Positions 34,940 to 43,940 are shown, numbered from the stretch's first letter. The stretch: 64,000 bases of DNA from Pseudomonas sp. FeN3W (GCA_030263805.2 CP136011.1:682001-746000); one strand, 5' to 3'. Numbers and translations are program-made. Notes: a model not told the origin generated them from the sequence alone.

Positions 34940-35599
34940 TTACAAGCCGTGGCCGCTTCGCCCAAGATCTTCCTTGATCGATTTCTCAGGGTACGCCTGT
35001 GCCACCCGATCTCTGGCCTGTTTTGCTGCACCTTCGAGTCCTGAAGATTCAAGTTTGGCAATAAGCTTCAAGCAGTCCTTTTTCGAAGGCATTTCCGTCA
35101 GATCGAAGGCCTTGTTCATATAGCCAACAACAAATGGAATTTGCTTGGCTTCCGATAGGCTCAATGGCGCATCTTTAAACAGGTGAGCATTAAGAGACTC
35201 AAGTGTATGAGTCATGCTGTTCCCGATCTGATACATGTATTCCGAAAGCTTGCCCATTTCATCACGGTATAAATCGTAAGGAGCATCAATATTCGAATGC
35301 ATGGTCATGGCTGAAATAGAAGTCGCCGTGAAAATTGGCGTAACTTCATCGCCCTGCATTGTTTCAACAACTTCCCGCACGAATTGCTCCTTGCCAATGA
35401 CTGACATGGCCACTTCGCTATTAACCATTTCGTTAAGGCCAAGCGGGCCCATGTTTAGCCACTTTTTCTCAGAAAGATAACCGACGAAATCATTTAGATC
35501 ATCCCGTGTGATGGGCTCGTTAAACTCACCAGCAAAACCACGCTTTTTTCTTGAATCTTGCCTGTCGGCAAGGAGTTGAACTATTTTTGGTTTATTCAC
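34940..35599 (-). CDS. Hypothetical helical protein
   Basis: 219 residues, soluble, helical, no signal peptide, ending KEDLGRSGHGL. Starts at ATG 35599. No family recognised; downstream of the protease gene on the same strand. Confidence 0.65.
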   Translation of the reverse strand: MNKPKIVQLLADRQDSRKKRGFAGEFNEPITRDDLNDFVGYLSEKKWLNMGPLGLNEMVNSEVAMSVIGKEQFVREVVETMQGDEVTPIFTATSISAMTMHSNIDAPYDLYRDEMGKLSEYMYQIGNSMTHTLESLNAHLFKDAPLSLSEAKQIPFVVGYMNKAFDLTEMPSKKDCLKLIAKLESSGLEGAAKQARDRVAQAYPEKSIKEDLGRSGHGL

Positions 35600-35656
35600 A
35601 GCATGCGCCTTATTTGGTTGTAAAAATATTTTAAAAACTGATCTTTTGCTATAGAT

Positions 35657-37120
35657 TCATAAACCCACACTCAATTGTGTGGACAATTGTTTCTGTTGAG
35701 AAGAAAGCGAGCGAATTAGATCGATGGCTTTCTCTTGTTTAACCTCTAGCCCACCTTTGCTTATTGAATCACTCACGGCCCTTCTGGATAAGAAGTTAAA
35801 CTCCTCATTTTTATATCCATTTTGATCTGCGAAGATATTATTCTCGCTAGATGCCTGAACGCCAAGCGTTTCCTTTACATGTTTTAGGTGAGCATCCTTA
35901 ACTGCCATCAATTGGGACACACCCTCTTTACCCGCAGAATTCGTACTCGACACCAATTCTTTCTGATGGTTAAGATTCATTTCCGTTAGGCCCACATAAA
36001 GGCTTTTATCAGATTCTTCGACGATAGCTCCAGTTTTTTGAGCCAGCATCTCAACGGATGCTTTTTGCTCACTCGTAGCGTTTGCTCCGAGCTCAATTTT
36101 AAGCGACATGTCCTTGATAACATCCTTGAAGCCATCACTATGGATTGAAATCTGACCATTGTGAGAGAAGTGCTTGATGAACATGGCATTCACCATGTTC
36201 GTAATTTCTTCGCTGGATTTGCCCTTTAGCGAAGCAACGTTGAGACCACCCGCGATCTCTTTCTGGATGATGTGTGAAACAGCGATTCCCGTCGAGTGGG
36301 TCAGCTTCATGTCCTCAGATTGCCTGAAGCTTAGCGTAAAATCAGTGAACCCCGAGAGGTCTCCGGTCGCCGTAGCTGTCTGAAAGGTTCCATGAAGATC
36401 AGCGTAGACCTCCATCATTGACACACCAACGTTCACGAAATCCTGTCCTTGAGCCTTTGCGGCCTCGATCTGAGCAGGGGATTTGCTCAGGGTGTAGTCG
36501 AAATCAATAACGCCACTTTTATTCATGGCTGCATCGGATACGATCATGCCGGTCATCAGCACGGTTCCGATCTGCATGTCAGCCTGGTTCTGCATGTGAG
36601 CCTTGCTGCTGACAAAATCGAGGCAGTGGCCGAACTCATGATACGAAGTTGTCAGTCTTGCCAGGTAGGGGTTGGTAACAAAGCCTGATTCCTCAGACAT
36701 GCCATAGTGAATCGCTTCAGAACCCAAGCGATCAATCGTGGGCACAGTGGTTGAAACAACACATGCGGTCTGCTGATCGCTGGTAATGATCTTGGAGGCG
36801 AAAGCAAACAAATCACCGTTCTGCTCAACGCTTCTACCAGCCTCCGACTTGGCGCTGATGAATTGAACAGCTTCCCCCCTCATGCTTTTTGACTTAAAAA
36901 ATTCAACACCCTGGATCTTGCTGCTATCAACTTCAAGTCCAAGTTCAGAGGCTGTGTAGGAAGCGGTCTCGGCGGAATCAACCACCATTTCAGCGCGGGG
37001 CTGATCAATCGACTGAATGATCTGAGCGACAGGGACAGCCTGCACACCAGAAGATAGCAAGCAAGTAAGAAGCACTGCTTTCTTTAAGAAGTTTTTAGGG
37101 TTTGCAAGTGAGATCAACAT
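35657..37120 (-). CDS. Exported zinc metalloprotease-like protein (HEFGH)
   Basis: 487 residues from ATG 37120 (GTG 37135 is an in-frame alternative). Signal peptide to VQA, about residue 28. TTSYHEFGHCLDFVSS carries HExxH at about 161-165. A downstream MMEVYADLHG (about 240) could supply the third zinc ligand, as in gluzincins (E-x2-AD). The C-terminal 250 residues are Ser/Lys-rich and helical. Would act in the periplasm or be secreted. Known family not identified, so activity is inferred from the motif. Confidence 0.75.
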   Translation of the reverse strand: MLISLANPKNFLKKAVLLTCLLSSGVQAVPVAQIIQSIDQPRAEMVVDSAETASYTASELGLEVDSSKIQGVEFFKSKSMRGEAVQFISAKSEAGRSVEQNGDLFAFASKIITSDQQTACVVSTTVPTIDRLGSEAIHYGMSEESGFVTNPYLARLTTSYHEFGHCLDFVSSKAHMQNQADMQIGTVLMTGMIVSDAAMNKSGVIDFDYTLSKSPAQIEAAKAQGQDFVNVGVSMMEVYADLHGTFQTATATGDLSGFTDFTLSFRQSEDMKLTHSTGIAVSHIIQKEIAGGLNVASLKGKSSEEITNMVNAMFIKHFSHNGQISIHSDGFKDVIKDMSLKIELGANATSEQKASVEMLAQKTGAIVEESDKSLYVGLTEMNLNHQKELVSSTNSAGKEGVSQLMAVKDAHLKHVKETLGVQASSENNIFADQNGYKNEEFNFLSRRAVSDSISKGGLEVKQEKAIDLIRSLSSQQKQLSTQLSVGL

Positions 37121-37184
37121 AATCGGCAGCTTCACATGTTTGTTTTTATATTAATATTGGTGACTGCGTGCTGAATTCGAATGC

Positions 37185-37589
37185 CTAAAGATCTGGGCCG
37201 GAAGGGTCTTTGTTGCCACCATGCGATGTTTTGGCGTTAATGTTAACCACTTTTCTCTCGCCGATAGCATCAAGATGGTTTTTCATGTCAAATTCCCAAT
37301 CTAAAACCCTTTCTATTTCGACAATGTACCCACTATAGAACCCTGAAAATTGGTATCCACTTCCAAAAACCTCAAGAGATTTCCCCCTAGTGAGCATTCT
37401 TATATACTCATCCGCCAATCCTTCGTGGCATTTTAGGCATCCACTACCACGCTTTAACAGTCCGTCTACGAGCACCTGCATGCCAAACTCCACAACGACA
37501 GGCTCGACATGGGATGCTTCGTGCAAGCCACTTTGTTGAAGATTTCTTCTTACAGCATCACTCGTGATCGTCAAAAAGTATGAATTCAT
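37185..37589 (-). CDS. Hypothetical protein
   Basis: 134 residues from ATG 37589 (GAGAG upstream). Contains KRGSGCLKCHEGLADEY; the CxxCH is probably metal-related or fortuitous because no signal peptide precedes it, as a c-type haem site would require. The C-terminus is hydrophilic. No family recognised. Confidence 0.6.
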   Translation of the reverse strand: MNSYFLTITSDAVRRNLQQSGLHEASHVEPVVVEFGMQVLVDGLLKRGSGCLKCHEGLADEYIRMLTRGKSLEVFGSGYQFSGFYSGYIVEIERVLDWEFDMKNHLDAIGERKVVNINAKTSHGGNKDPSGPDL

Positions 37590-37745
37590 TTTCACTCTCG
37601 TAAGCATTCATTTTATCAAAAATACCACGCCCTTACGCTATGCTGCAACGATTGTCCAAATAACTTCTGCAACCATTAACTTTCCGTTAAAGATTGATTG
37701 ATGTTTTTGACTGCCTTTTTGAAAGCAAACATTTTTCACAATCAA

Positions 37746-38168
37746 TTAACTTGAAATGAAGGCTAACTCTTCTTTTCTGAATGTGGGGTAGGGGAGAAAT
37801 GCCTGGCGACCGATCAACAATTCGGGCACGTAAATGAATTCATCAATCACCCCAAATGCTTCAGGCGGAAGGTATGCCAGATTGTCTAACTCATTGTCTA
37901 GAGAGGCGATCAAAGCGCTCTCGGACTGCTCAGGCAGGGAAGGAGTTGGTTGTGAAGGCATCTCTTCTGATTGAGCGTTTTGCTCGAAGGCCATCAAATG
38001 GACAATGTACATCGCTCCATATAAACGTTGACCTGTCGCGACATCAATCAAGATAGGCTCTTGGTGATTACTTTCCAGATCGATACCCGTAACCTCAAAG
38101 GTTTTACGCATAGCGTGAACCTTGTCAGATGGGCGAAGGGATAGGAATTTCTTGGTCTTGATGTTCAT
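37746..38168 (-). CDS. Hypothetical protein
   Basis: 140 residues. N-terminal beta-rich part (FEVTGIDLESNHQEPILIDVATGQRLYGAMYIV), a Pro/Ser/Gln linker and an acidic C-terminal part. Divergent from tuf, sharing its upstream region. No family recognised. Confidence 0.65.
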   Translation of the reverse strand: MNIKTKKFLSLRPSDKVHAMRKTFEVTGIDLESNHQEPILIDVATGQRLYGAMYIVHLMAFEQNAQSEEMPSQPTPSLPEQSESALIASLDNELDNLAYLPPEAFGVIDEFIYVPELLIGRQAFLPYPTFRKEELAFISS

Positions 38169-38198
38169 GACATTCTCATGTAAAGCATTAATATTGAC

Positions 38199-38227
38199 AG
38201 TATAGCGCGCATTGTGCGCAGTGTCAG
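38199..38227 (-). promoter_or_regulatory. Promoter/operator of the 37746-38168 gene
   Basis: Minus strand: CTGACA (38222-38227), 17 bases, TATACT (38199-38204). The spacer holds the inverted repeat GCGCA-TTG-TGCGC (38207-38219), a likely operator. Confidence 0.55.
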
Positions 38228-38266
38228 GCGGCTAAGCTCCATAAAAATGATTCCGAACTGAGTCTA

Positions 38267-38295
38267 TTGACATCTGTCTCTTCTATGACTAGTAT
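38267..38295 (+). promoter_or_regulatory. tuf promoter
   Basis: TTGACA (38267-38272), 17 bases, TAGTAT (38290-38295). The -10 box overlaps CTGGTATACT on the other strand, the shared 10-mer. Confidence 0.6.
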
Positions 38296-38343
38296 ACCAG
38301 GCTTCTGATAATCAGATTCGCATTCACCTGACGGAGACGCCTC

Positions 38344-39570
38344 ATGGCGAAGGAAAAGTTCCAGCGCAACAAGCCACACCTGAACGTAGGCACCATTGGT
38401 CACGTTGACCATGGAAAAACCACCCTGACCGCCGCCCTGACCAAGGTCTGCTCGGAGACCTGGGGTGGATCTGCTCGCGCTTTCGACCAGATCGATAACG
38501 CGCCAGAAGAAAAACAGCGCGGCATCACCATCAACACCTCGCACGTGGAATACGATTCCGAAACTCGCCACTACGCGCATGTTGACTGCCCAGGTCACGC
38601 TGATTATGTGAAGAACATGATCACTGGCGCCGCGCAGATGGATGGTGCGATTCTGGTATGCTCCGCTGCCGATGGCCCCATGCCGCAGACTCGTGAGCAC
38701 ATCCTGCTGTCCCGCCAGGTTGGCGTTCCGTACATCGTCGTGTTCCTGAACAAGGCAGACATGGTCGATGACGCTGAACTGCTGGAACTGGTCGAGATGG
38801 AAGTCCGCGATTTGCTGTCGGCTTACGATTTCCCTGGTGACGACACCCCCATCGTGACCGGTTCGGCACTGATGGCGCTCAACGGCCAGGATGACAACCA
38901 GATGGGCGTGTCTGCCGTTCGCAAACTGGTCGAAACGCTGGATAGCTACATTCCTGAGCCTGAGCGTGCTATTGACCAGCCGTTCCTGATGCCTATCGAA
39001 GACGTCTTTTCGATCTCTGGTCGCGGCACCGTCGTAACCGGTCGCGTCGAGCGCGGCATTCTGAAGGTTGGCGAGGAGATCGAAATCGTCGGCCTGAAGG
39101 ACACCATCAAGACCACGGCAACGGGTATCGAGATGTTCCGCAAGCTGCTGGAAGAAGCGCGTGCAGGCGAAAACACCGGGATCCTTCTGCGTGGCATCAA
39201 GCGTGAAGATACGCAGCGCGGCCAAGTGCTGGGCAAGCCTGGCACCGTTGAGTCGCACACCAAGTTCGAGGCGGAGGTGTACATCCTCTCGAAGGAAGAG
39301 GGTGGTCGCCATACCCCGTTCTTCAAGGGCTATCGTCCACAGTTCTACTTCCGCACTACCGACGTGACCGGCAACGTTGAGCTGGACGAAGGTGTCGACA
39401 TGGTGATGCCGGGTGACAACGTCAAGATGACGGTCAGCCTGATCGCACCTATCGCAATGGAAGAAGGCCTGCGCTTTGCCATCCGCGAAGGCGGTCGCAC
39501 TGTCGGTGCCGGCGTCGTCTCGAAAGTGCTTTCTGAAAGCCTTTCTGGCGGCCAGAAGCGTCAGAAGTAA
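38344..39570 (+). CDS. tuf: Elongation factor Tu, mobile-element copy
   Basis: 408 residues. All GTPase motifs are intact: GHVDHGKT (19-26), DCPGH (81-85), NKAD (136-139), and RGITIN in switch I. Domains II and III follow the standard sequence through to FAIREGGRTVGAGVV. It carries aminoacyl-tRNA to the ribosome. It differs from chromosomal Pseudomonas-type EF-Tu at many positions in the N-terminal region and in domain II (VERGILKVGEEIEIVGL) and has a C-terminal extension SESLSGGQKRQK. Codon use (CTG, GCC, ACC rich) is that of a highly expressed gene, unlike its neighbours. Own promoter and terminator; no fusA or rps genes next to it. Confidence 0.97.
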   Translation: MAKEKFQRNKPHLNVGTIGHVDHGKTTLTAALTKVCSETWGGSARAFDQIDNAPEEKQRGITINTSHVEYDSETRHYAHVDCPGHADYVKNMITGAAQMDGAILVCSAADGPMPQTREHILLSRQVGVPYIVVFLNKADMVDDAELLELVEMEVRDLLSAYDFPGDDTPIVTGSALMALNGQDDNQMGVSAVRKLVETLDSYIPEPERAIDQPFLMPIEDVFSISGRGTVVTGRVERGILKVGEEIEIVGLKDTIKTTATGIEMFRKLLEEARAGENTGILLRGIKREDTQRGQVLGKPGTVESHTKFEAEVYILSKEEGGRHTPFFKGYRPQFYFRTTDVTGNVELDEGVDMVMPGDNVKMTVSLIAPIAMEEGLRFAIREGGRTVGAGVVSKVLSESLSGGQKRQK

Positions 39571-39591
39571 GGACAGCCCTGCTGCGCAACG

Positions 39592-39621
39592 AAAGCCGCC
39601 ATCATTTGGCGGCTTTTTGTT
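39592..39621 (+). terminator. tuf terminator
   Basis: AAAGCCGCC (39592-39600) / GGCGGCTTT (39608-39616) followed by TTGTTTTG. Confidence 0.9.
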
Positions 39622-39645
39622 TTGACCAAATTGGAAAAGAGATTT

Positions 39646-40011
39646 ATGAACGATCCTTTGGATTTCGGCCCAGAGTCGGAAATGTTTTTTCAGATGCTGA
39701 AAAACCGGGAGCAGGTCATTGTTGGGCTGGTTAATGACGTCAATTCCTGCACTAAAAACATGCATGCATTCGAAAAGCTTGAGCGGTTGTACGAAACCAA
39801 CCCCGATGGTGTAAGCACAGGGCAGGCTCTCAAAGCCTGCGCCAAATCCCTTCGCCACCTGAACGAGGTTAATCGAAAGCTCATGATGCTGCTGATTCCT
39901 TATGTGGCGGGCAAGCAGTTTACCGAGGACTCCACGAACATCCTGCTTCGAATGGGACGGGGAGAGGATGCATTGCAAGAGGCTCTTCGCCAAAAAGGGT
40001 GGGGTAAATAA
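39646..40011 (+). CDS. Hypothetical helical protein
   Basis: 121 residues from ATG 39646. All-helical (QALKACAKSLRHLNEVNRKLMMLLIPYVAGKQF), probably soluble. Stop overlaps the next start (TAATG). Unknown. Confidence 0.65.
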   Translation: MNDPLDFGPESEMFFQMLKNREQVIVGLVNDVNSCTKNMHAFEKLERLYETNPDGVSTGQALKACAKSLRHLNEVNRKLMMLLIPYVAGKQFTEDSTNILLRMGRGEDALQEALRQKGWGK

Positions 40012-40547
40012 TGAACGCAGACGCAATCAAGGGCATTTTCGAATCATTGCTTGCAAGCGTGAGCGTGGAAAATCAGGAGGCAATCGCCGATCACGTCGAC
40101 AATCCCTTCATCAAGGCGGCGCTTGCAGCCATCGACCTGAATGACCCACATCGCTTCAGGGTGTTCTATTGCCATCGAATGCAGAGATTGACCGATAGCG
40201 TGATCGAATTAAGGTTTTCCAACAACCCAGACGCGAAGTTTTTGTACAGTAAAGCCGACTTCATCGAGCACCACATCAGGCACAATATCGAAAAGCATGA
40301 GGGGAGTGCATGCTGCGCAGACAAGACACGCACCATCATGCGAGCGCTGGCTAAACGATTTAGCAGTGGGGAGAAGATCGTCTTCGACTATGGACAAGAG
40401 TACACATACCACCTGCCAGAGAAGATTCTGAACAGCGATGAGGCGATCATGTCGTTTTTTAGATCATTGCTGGAGCTGTATTACGGCAAATCGGACGGTT
40501 TTGCCGAACAGATCGAGCTGATCGATTCGCAGGCGCGTGGCGATTGA
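40011..40547 (+). CDS. Hypothetical protein
   Basis: 178 residues; start overlaps the previous stop by one base, so translationally coupled. Mixed alpha/beta, with HHIRHNIEKHEGSACC in the middle. No family recognised. Confidence 0.65.
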   Translation: MNADAIKGIFESLLASVSVENQEAIADHVDNPFIKAALAAIDLNDPHRFRVFYCHRMQRLTDSVIELRFSNNPDAKFLYSKADFIEHHIRHNIEKHEGSACCADKTRTIMRALAKRFSSGEKIVFDYGQEYTYHLPEKILNSDEAIMSFFRSLLELYYGKSDGFAEQIELIDSQARGD

Positions 40548-40587
40548 GGATTAGGCGGCTGCGCAGATGCCAGCCGCCACATTAAGG

Positions 40588-41373
40588 TCAAGCAGGTCGA
40601 ATGGCCAGTATCTCGGGTACATTGATCACGCCCTGGTAGCGATCCCACTCAGCACCGCCAGACTCGATGGCCAGCAATGACATGCGGTCAGCGAGCTCGT
40701 TACCCATGATCCCTGCATGACCGTTCACGTGATAGATGATGACCTTACCCTTGATGGTCTTCCACAGTGTGAATAGCGTCTTGATAAGATCAAGGTTCTT
40801 GATTGGCCCCTCTTTTCTGACCCATCCGCGCTTCTCCCAGCCAGCCGCCCACTGAGTAACACACTGAAGCGAATATTTGGAGTCAGTGAAGATGGCAGCA
40901 GACCGACCAGCCGACACCTCTTCAGCGGCAAGGATCATCGCGTAATGAAGCGCACCAAGCTCTGCGGTGTTATTGGTGCCATTGGCCAGGTAAAGGCCAT
41001 GCCAGAGCTCAGAAAGCTCCTCGCCTCGGAATACCGCAACCCCTGATCCAGATGGCCCTGGATTTGGATTGCAAGCGCCATCAGCGTAGATCTTGGTATC
41101 CACCTCGATCATTGCGATCAGATGATCGTTTAGCTTAAGGCTAGGCTCTCGCGACATAGACCCCTTCGAGGCCTTTGCTGCCGATGACTCCTTGGCTGCG
41201 TTATTTCGCATGGGCTTTCCATAGGCAGCCTCGGCCTCATCTTGTGACGGAAAGCTCTTGTACCTTGCCCCAGGAAAACCATCGACGTGGCCCTTACAGG
41301 TCTCCCAGTCAGTGAAAATGCCCGTTTCACGCCCTACCCAGACCACGTAGAACTTATTAGCTGATTTACCCAT
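40588..41373 (-). CDS. rnhA: RNase HI with N-terminal viroplasmin (hybrid-binding) domain
   Basis: 261 residues. Residues 6-48 (KFYVVWVGRETGIFTDWETCKGHVDGFPGARYKSF) form the viroplasmin-type hybrid-binding domain seen in eukaryotic RNase H1 and some bacteria. The catalytic domain has D98 (YADGACNPNPGPSG), E138 (NNTAELGALHYA), D164 (IFTDSKYSLQ) and D229 (GNELADR), so it is complete. It degrades RNA in RNA/DNA hybrids, useful for R-loop removal during plasmid replication. Divergent promoter shared with the swivel-domain gene. Confidence 0.93.
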   Translation of the reverse strand: MGKSANKFYVVWVGRETGIFTDWETCKGHVDGFPGARYKSFPSQDEAEAAYGKPMRNNAAKESSAAKASKGSMSREPSLKLNDHLIAMIEVDTKIYADGACNPNPGPSGSGVAVFRGEELSELWHGLYLANGTNNTAELGALHYAMILAAEEVSAGRSAAIFTDSKYSLQCVTQWAAGWEKRGWVRKEGPIKNLDLIKTLFTLWKTIKGKVIIYHVNGHAGIMGNELADRMSLLAIESGGAEWDRYQGVINVPEILAIRPA

Positions 41374-41436
41374 GATGGCCCTTTGGTAATTTCCTGATGT
41401 GAGTCAAGTTTTTCCAGACATTAGTTAGTGGAACAT

Positions 41437-41478
41437 AGTATACCAGGCATTGACAAGTTGTCAATAAATAGATATCCT
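41437..41478. promoter_or_regulatory. Overlapping divergent promoters with opposed -35 boxes
   Basis: Palindrome TTGACAAGTTGTCAA (41450-41464) supplies both -35 boxes. Plus strand: TTGACA, 17 bases, TATCCT (41473-41478). Minus strand: TTGACA, 16 bases, TATACT (41437-41442). Confidence 0.65.
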
Positions 41479-41506
41479 ATTGAAAAGTAAGTACAGGATG
41501 TTCGAA

Positions 41507-42985
41507 ATGGGTTCTTCTGCCGCCGTCTCACGCAAGCATATGGCCTCAATTGCTTTCTCCATCACAGGAGAGGCGGTAACTGACCATGTTCGACTTCAAG
41601 TGCTTTCCGAAGACTGGAGGGGCGCATACGACTTACTCATCAACGACGTAGGCGGCTGCACTCATGATATCGCTATCGCCATCCTGAAGGGCGAGAAAGC
41701 ATTCAGCGGAGATAGCGCAGACCGAAAGAACCCAATCAGACTGGTTGATGACGGCCCAGAAAACCCCAAAACCAAGCGATACCTGGACACCCTTGATTAT
41801 CAGAATCGCGGCTTGCTGCGCTTTAAAGGGAAGAGCTATAGACCTGCCTGGAAAATTGATGCGCTTGGTCAAGATGATTTTGATTTTGCTGTCAAAAAGC
41901 TTGGCCGAAGCGCTATCGGCTCTGATGAATTTACAAAGGCGCGAGCACACTATTACGTAGAGTCAGTCGAGAAAGAGCTGCTGATTACCTCACCTAAACA
42001 TCAGATCAATGCCGTACGCGCCGATTTGCGCAGCCTAAAAAACCTGGATCACTGGTTGACTGTATGGGAGATGCGCGACCACCCCAGCTGGATTACCCCA
42101 AAAGAAGATGCTGTCGAGGCGCTGGCGCATTTTATTGAGAAAAGAATTCCCCCGTCTTTGGGTGCATGCACCGATGTACTGGACATGAAAGAAGACACAA
42201 TCGCCTACGCCGCCTATTTGCGAGCAGGCATCGGACTAACGGATGAAGAAGAGGACGAGCGCAATCATCTTCTTGAGGCCGAGTACCTAGCAAATTTGGC
42301 GACACTGCGTGAGAAAATCACGTCTCAAGCAGGCCCGAAGGGGGAGAAAGGCTGGATCCGATTACCAGTTAGAAGGGACAAGAGCTGGCACCTTGAATCA
42401 GCACCCGATTATTACGTCGATGTGCCAAAGCTTGCATTCATTCACTGGGCGCTTGGTCATCATGATCCCGTAAAACTCGGCATCTGCGAAGCCTGGGAGC
42501 CCGTCTGTACAAGCGGGATGAAAATGATCAACGATAACCGCTATCACAGCGATTGGGTGGTCGGGGCCGGGTTTGATCCAGAAAGATTTTACCAGGATCA
42601 TGAAGATGTCAGTGACAGCAGTTACTGGTTGCGGCAGGAGCTATGTCATGAGCTGCTTGATTTTGAGTTCACAAGCCTAAGCCGATCAACAAAAAAGCAG
42701 ATTGATGGAAAGGTAAGGCACTTGAAGCCTGGTGACGCCTTGAAAGAAGGTGAGATTGGCATCATCCCAGTCGCAAGCGTTGACTATGATGCAGCCCTTC
42801 GTTCAGCAGCCCAGTATGGAACCGCGCTGATCTGCGAAGCAGGGGGGCCACTGGCCCATATTGCAATTGTCGGGCGTGAAATGGACGTGCCCGTGATTCT
42901 TTGGCCAAAAGCAATGTCACTCTTCAACGGCAGCAGGGTTTACATCAACCTTGAGAGAGGGAAGATCTTGCTGTCAGCTATTTAG
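41507..42985 (+). CDS. Protein with C-terminal PEP-utilising-enzyme phosphohistidine swivel domain
   Basis: 492 residues from ATG 41507 (AGGA eight bases upstream; first ATG after the promoter). The last 85 residues (ALICEAGGPLAHIAIVGREMDVPVILWPKAMSLFNGSRVYINLERGKILL) are the mobile phosphohistidine domain of PEP synthase, PPDK or EI-type enzymes, with the phosphorylated His at about 451. The preceding 400 residues lack an ATP-grasp or PEP-binding domain that I can recognise. A stand-alone swivel domain attached to an unknown body is unusual; it might carry phosphate between unlinked partners. Confidence 0.75.
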   Translation: MGSSAAVSRKHMASIAFSITGEAVTDHVRLQVLSEDWRGAYDLLINDVGGCTHDIAIAILKGEKAFSGDSADRKNPIRLVDDGPENPKTKRYLDTLDYQNRGLLRFKGKSYRPAWKIDALGQDDFDFAVKKLGRSAIGSDEFTKARAHYYVESVEKELLITSPKHQINAVRADLRSLKNLDHWLTVWEMRDHPSWITPKEDAVEALAHFIEKRIPPSLGACTDVLDMKEDTIAYAAYLRAGIGLTDEEEDERNHLLEAEYLANLATLREKITSQAGPKGEKGWIRLPVRRDKSWHLESAPDYYVDVPKLAFIHWALGHHDPVKLGICEAWEPVCTSGMKMINDNRYHSDWVVGAGFDPERFYQDHEDVSDSSYWLRQELCHELLDFEFTSLSRSTKKQIDGKVRHLKPGDALKEGEIGIIPVASVDYDAALRSAAQYGTALICEAGGPLAHIAIVGREMDVPVILWPKAMSLFNGSRVYINLERGKILLSAI

Positions 42986-43205
42986 CCAATAGCACTGACT
43001 AGAAAAACAATATCGAAAAGCATACAATAAAAAGAAAAGGCTTTTCTTATGCCCATAATTAAATCGCCATTTCTATCCATTGCCATTTAAGCTCGGGCCC
43101 GGCTTTTTCTGGAAATGTAATCAGAACAAGTGCACCAATCCAGATTGCACCAGTAAGATAATTATTGAGCTATATGTAAAGGATAATATAGTTAACCTTT
43201 TGCTC

Positions 43206-43940
43206 TTAGAGTTGCATTCGCTGAGTATCTCTTTCCTTTAGAAGCGTATGGGTCTCCCAGCGAATAGAGCTCAAACTTTTCAATGCGTCCTCATCATCGG
43301 GGACGTCATCCTGAATAACAAGCTCAAGATTTTCTGGTCTAAATATTCCTGCTCTAGGCGCACTCAAGCCAGACGGGTCGAGAAGATCATCCCAATAGAC
43401 GCCGTGCACGCCAGGCACGTTTGCTCTGACCCATTCTATTACCGCAAATTCGAAGCCCACAATATCACTGGCTCTAAAGCCATGTCTTCGCACCAACAGT
43501 TCAGTTCCTATATATTCGATCTTGGATGAAATGGCGGGGTCATCACCTTCATATTCATCATGCTCTGAAAGCAGATCCTCTAATGATGGATAGGTAAATG
43601 AAATCTCCCTGTCCAGCTCATCATCAAAACAGCTGAAATAAAAAAGCTCCCTTTTCTCAATGAGCTTATTATCCAAAGCCCACTGAGTAACAACCTCTTT
43701 AATCTCCCGACCAGCCCCACGTTTGGCATCCAGAATTGTGTGAAGATCTAAAAGCTTGAGATCATTATTCGTCGAATACAACTTGGACGCGCCGAATCGA
43801 CCAATCGAACACCAGGCATCTGGGCAAGCAGACATCGAGAAGAGGTTACCCTCATAGCTTATGCCGCGCTCAAATTTACGCCCCTTATCCAGAGATCCCC
43901 AGTGCCATAACTTTTGTGCTTTAATTATTGGTAGTTTCAT
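43206..43940 (-). CDS. Hypothetical protein
   Basis: 244 residues from ATG 43940 (GAGGTGAGC upstream). Recognisable blocks are LWHWGSLDKGRKFERGISYEGNLFSMSACPDAW and VYWDDLLDPSGLSAPRAGIF, which recur together in plasmid and phage proteins of unknown function; an ADP-ribosyltransferase-like or other enzyme fold is possible but not shown. No signal peptide. Confidence 0.65.
   Translation of the reverse strand: MKLPIIKAQKLWHWGSLDKGRKFERGISYEGNLFSMSACPDAWCSIGRFGASKLYSTNNDLKLLDLHTILDAKRGAGREIKEVVTQWALDNKLIEKRELFYFSCFDDELDREISFTYPSLEDLLSEHDEYEGDDPAISSKIEYIGTELLVRRHGFRASDIVGFEFAVIEWVRANVPGVHGVYWDDLLDPSGLSAPRAGIFRPENLELVIQDDVPDDEDALKSLSSIRWETHTLLKERDTQRMQL

Noticed and set aside
37185..37589. CxxCH as a c-type haem site
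   Set aside because: The protein has no signal peptide and only one such motif in a hydrophilic context; cytochrome c maturation needs export.
38344..39570. Kirromycin-type antibiotic resistance of the mobile EF-Tu
   Set aside because: Residues I could align with classical resistance positions (the Gln in LLSRQVGVPY, the Gly in EGGRHTPF and the Ala in FAIREGG) are wild type, so the sequence gives no direct support.
39530..39570. LSGGQ in the EF-Tu tail as an ABC-transporter signature
   Set aside because: It is a short coincidental match outside any ABC domain.
38224..40026. 600-codon open frame on the minus strand across tuf
   Set aside because: It is antisense to a clearly coding, codon-biased tuf gene; strong codon bias often keeps the opposite frame open. 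The translation has no recognisable domain and crosses the tuf promoter and terminator.
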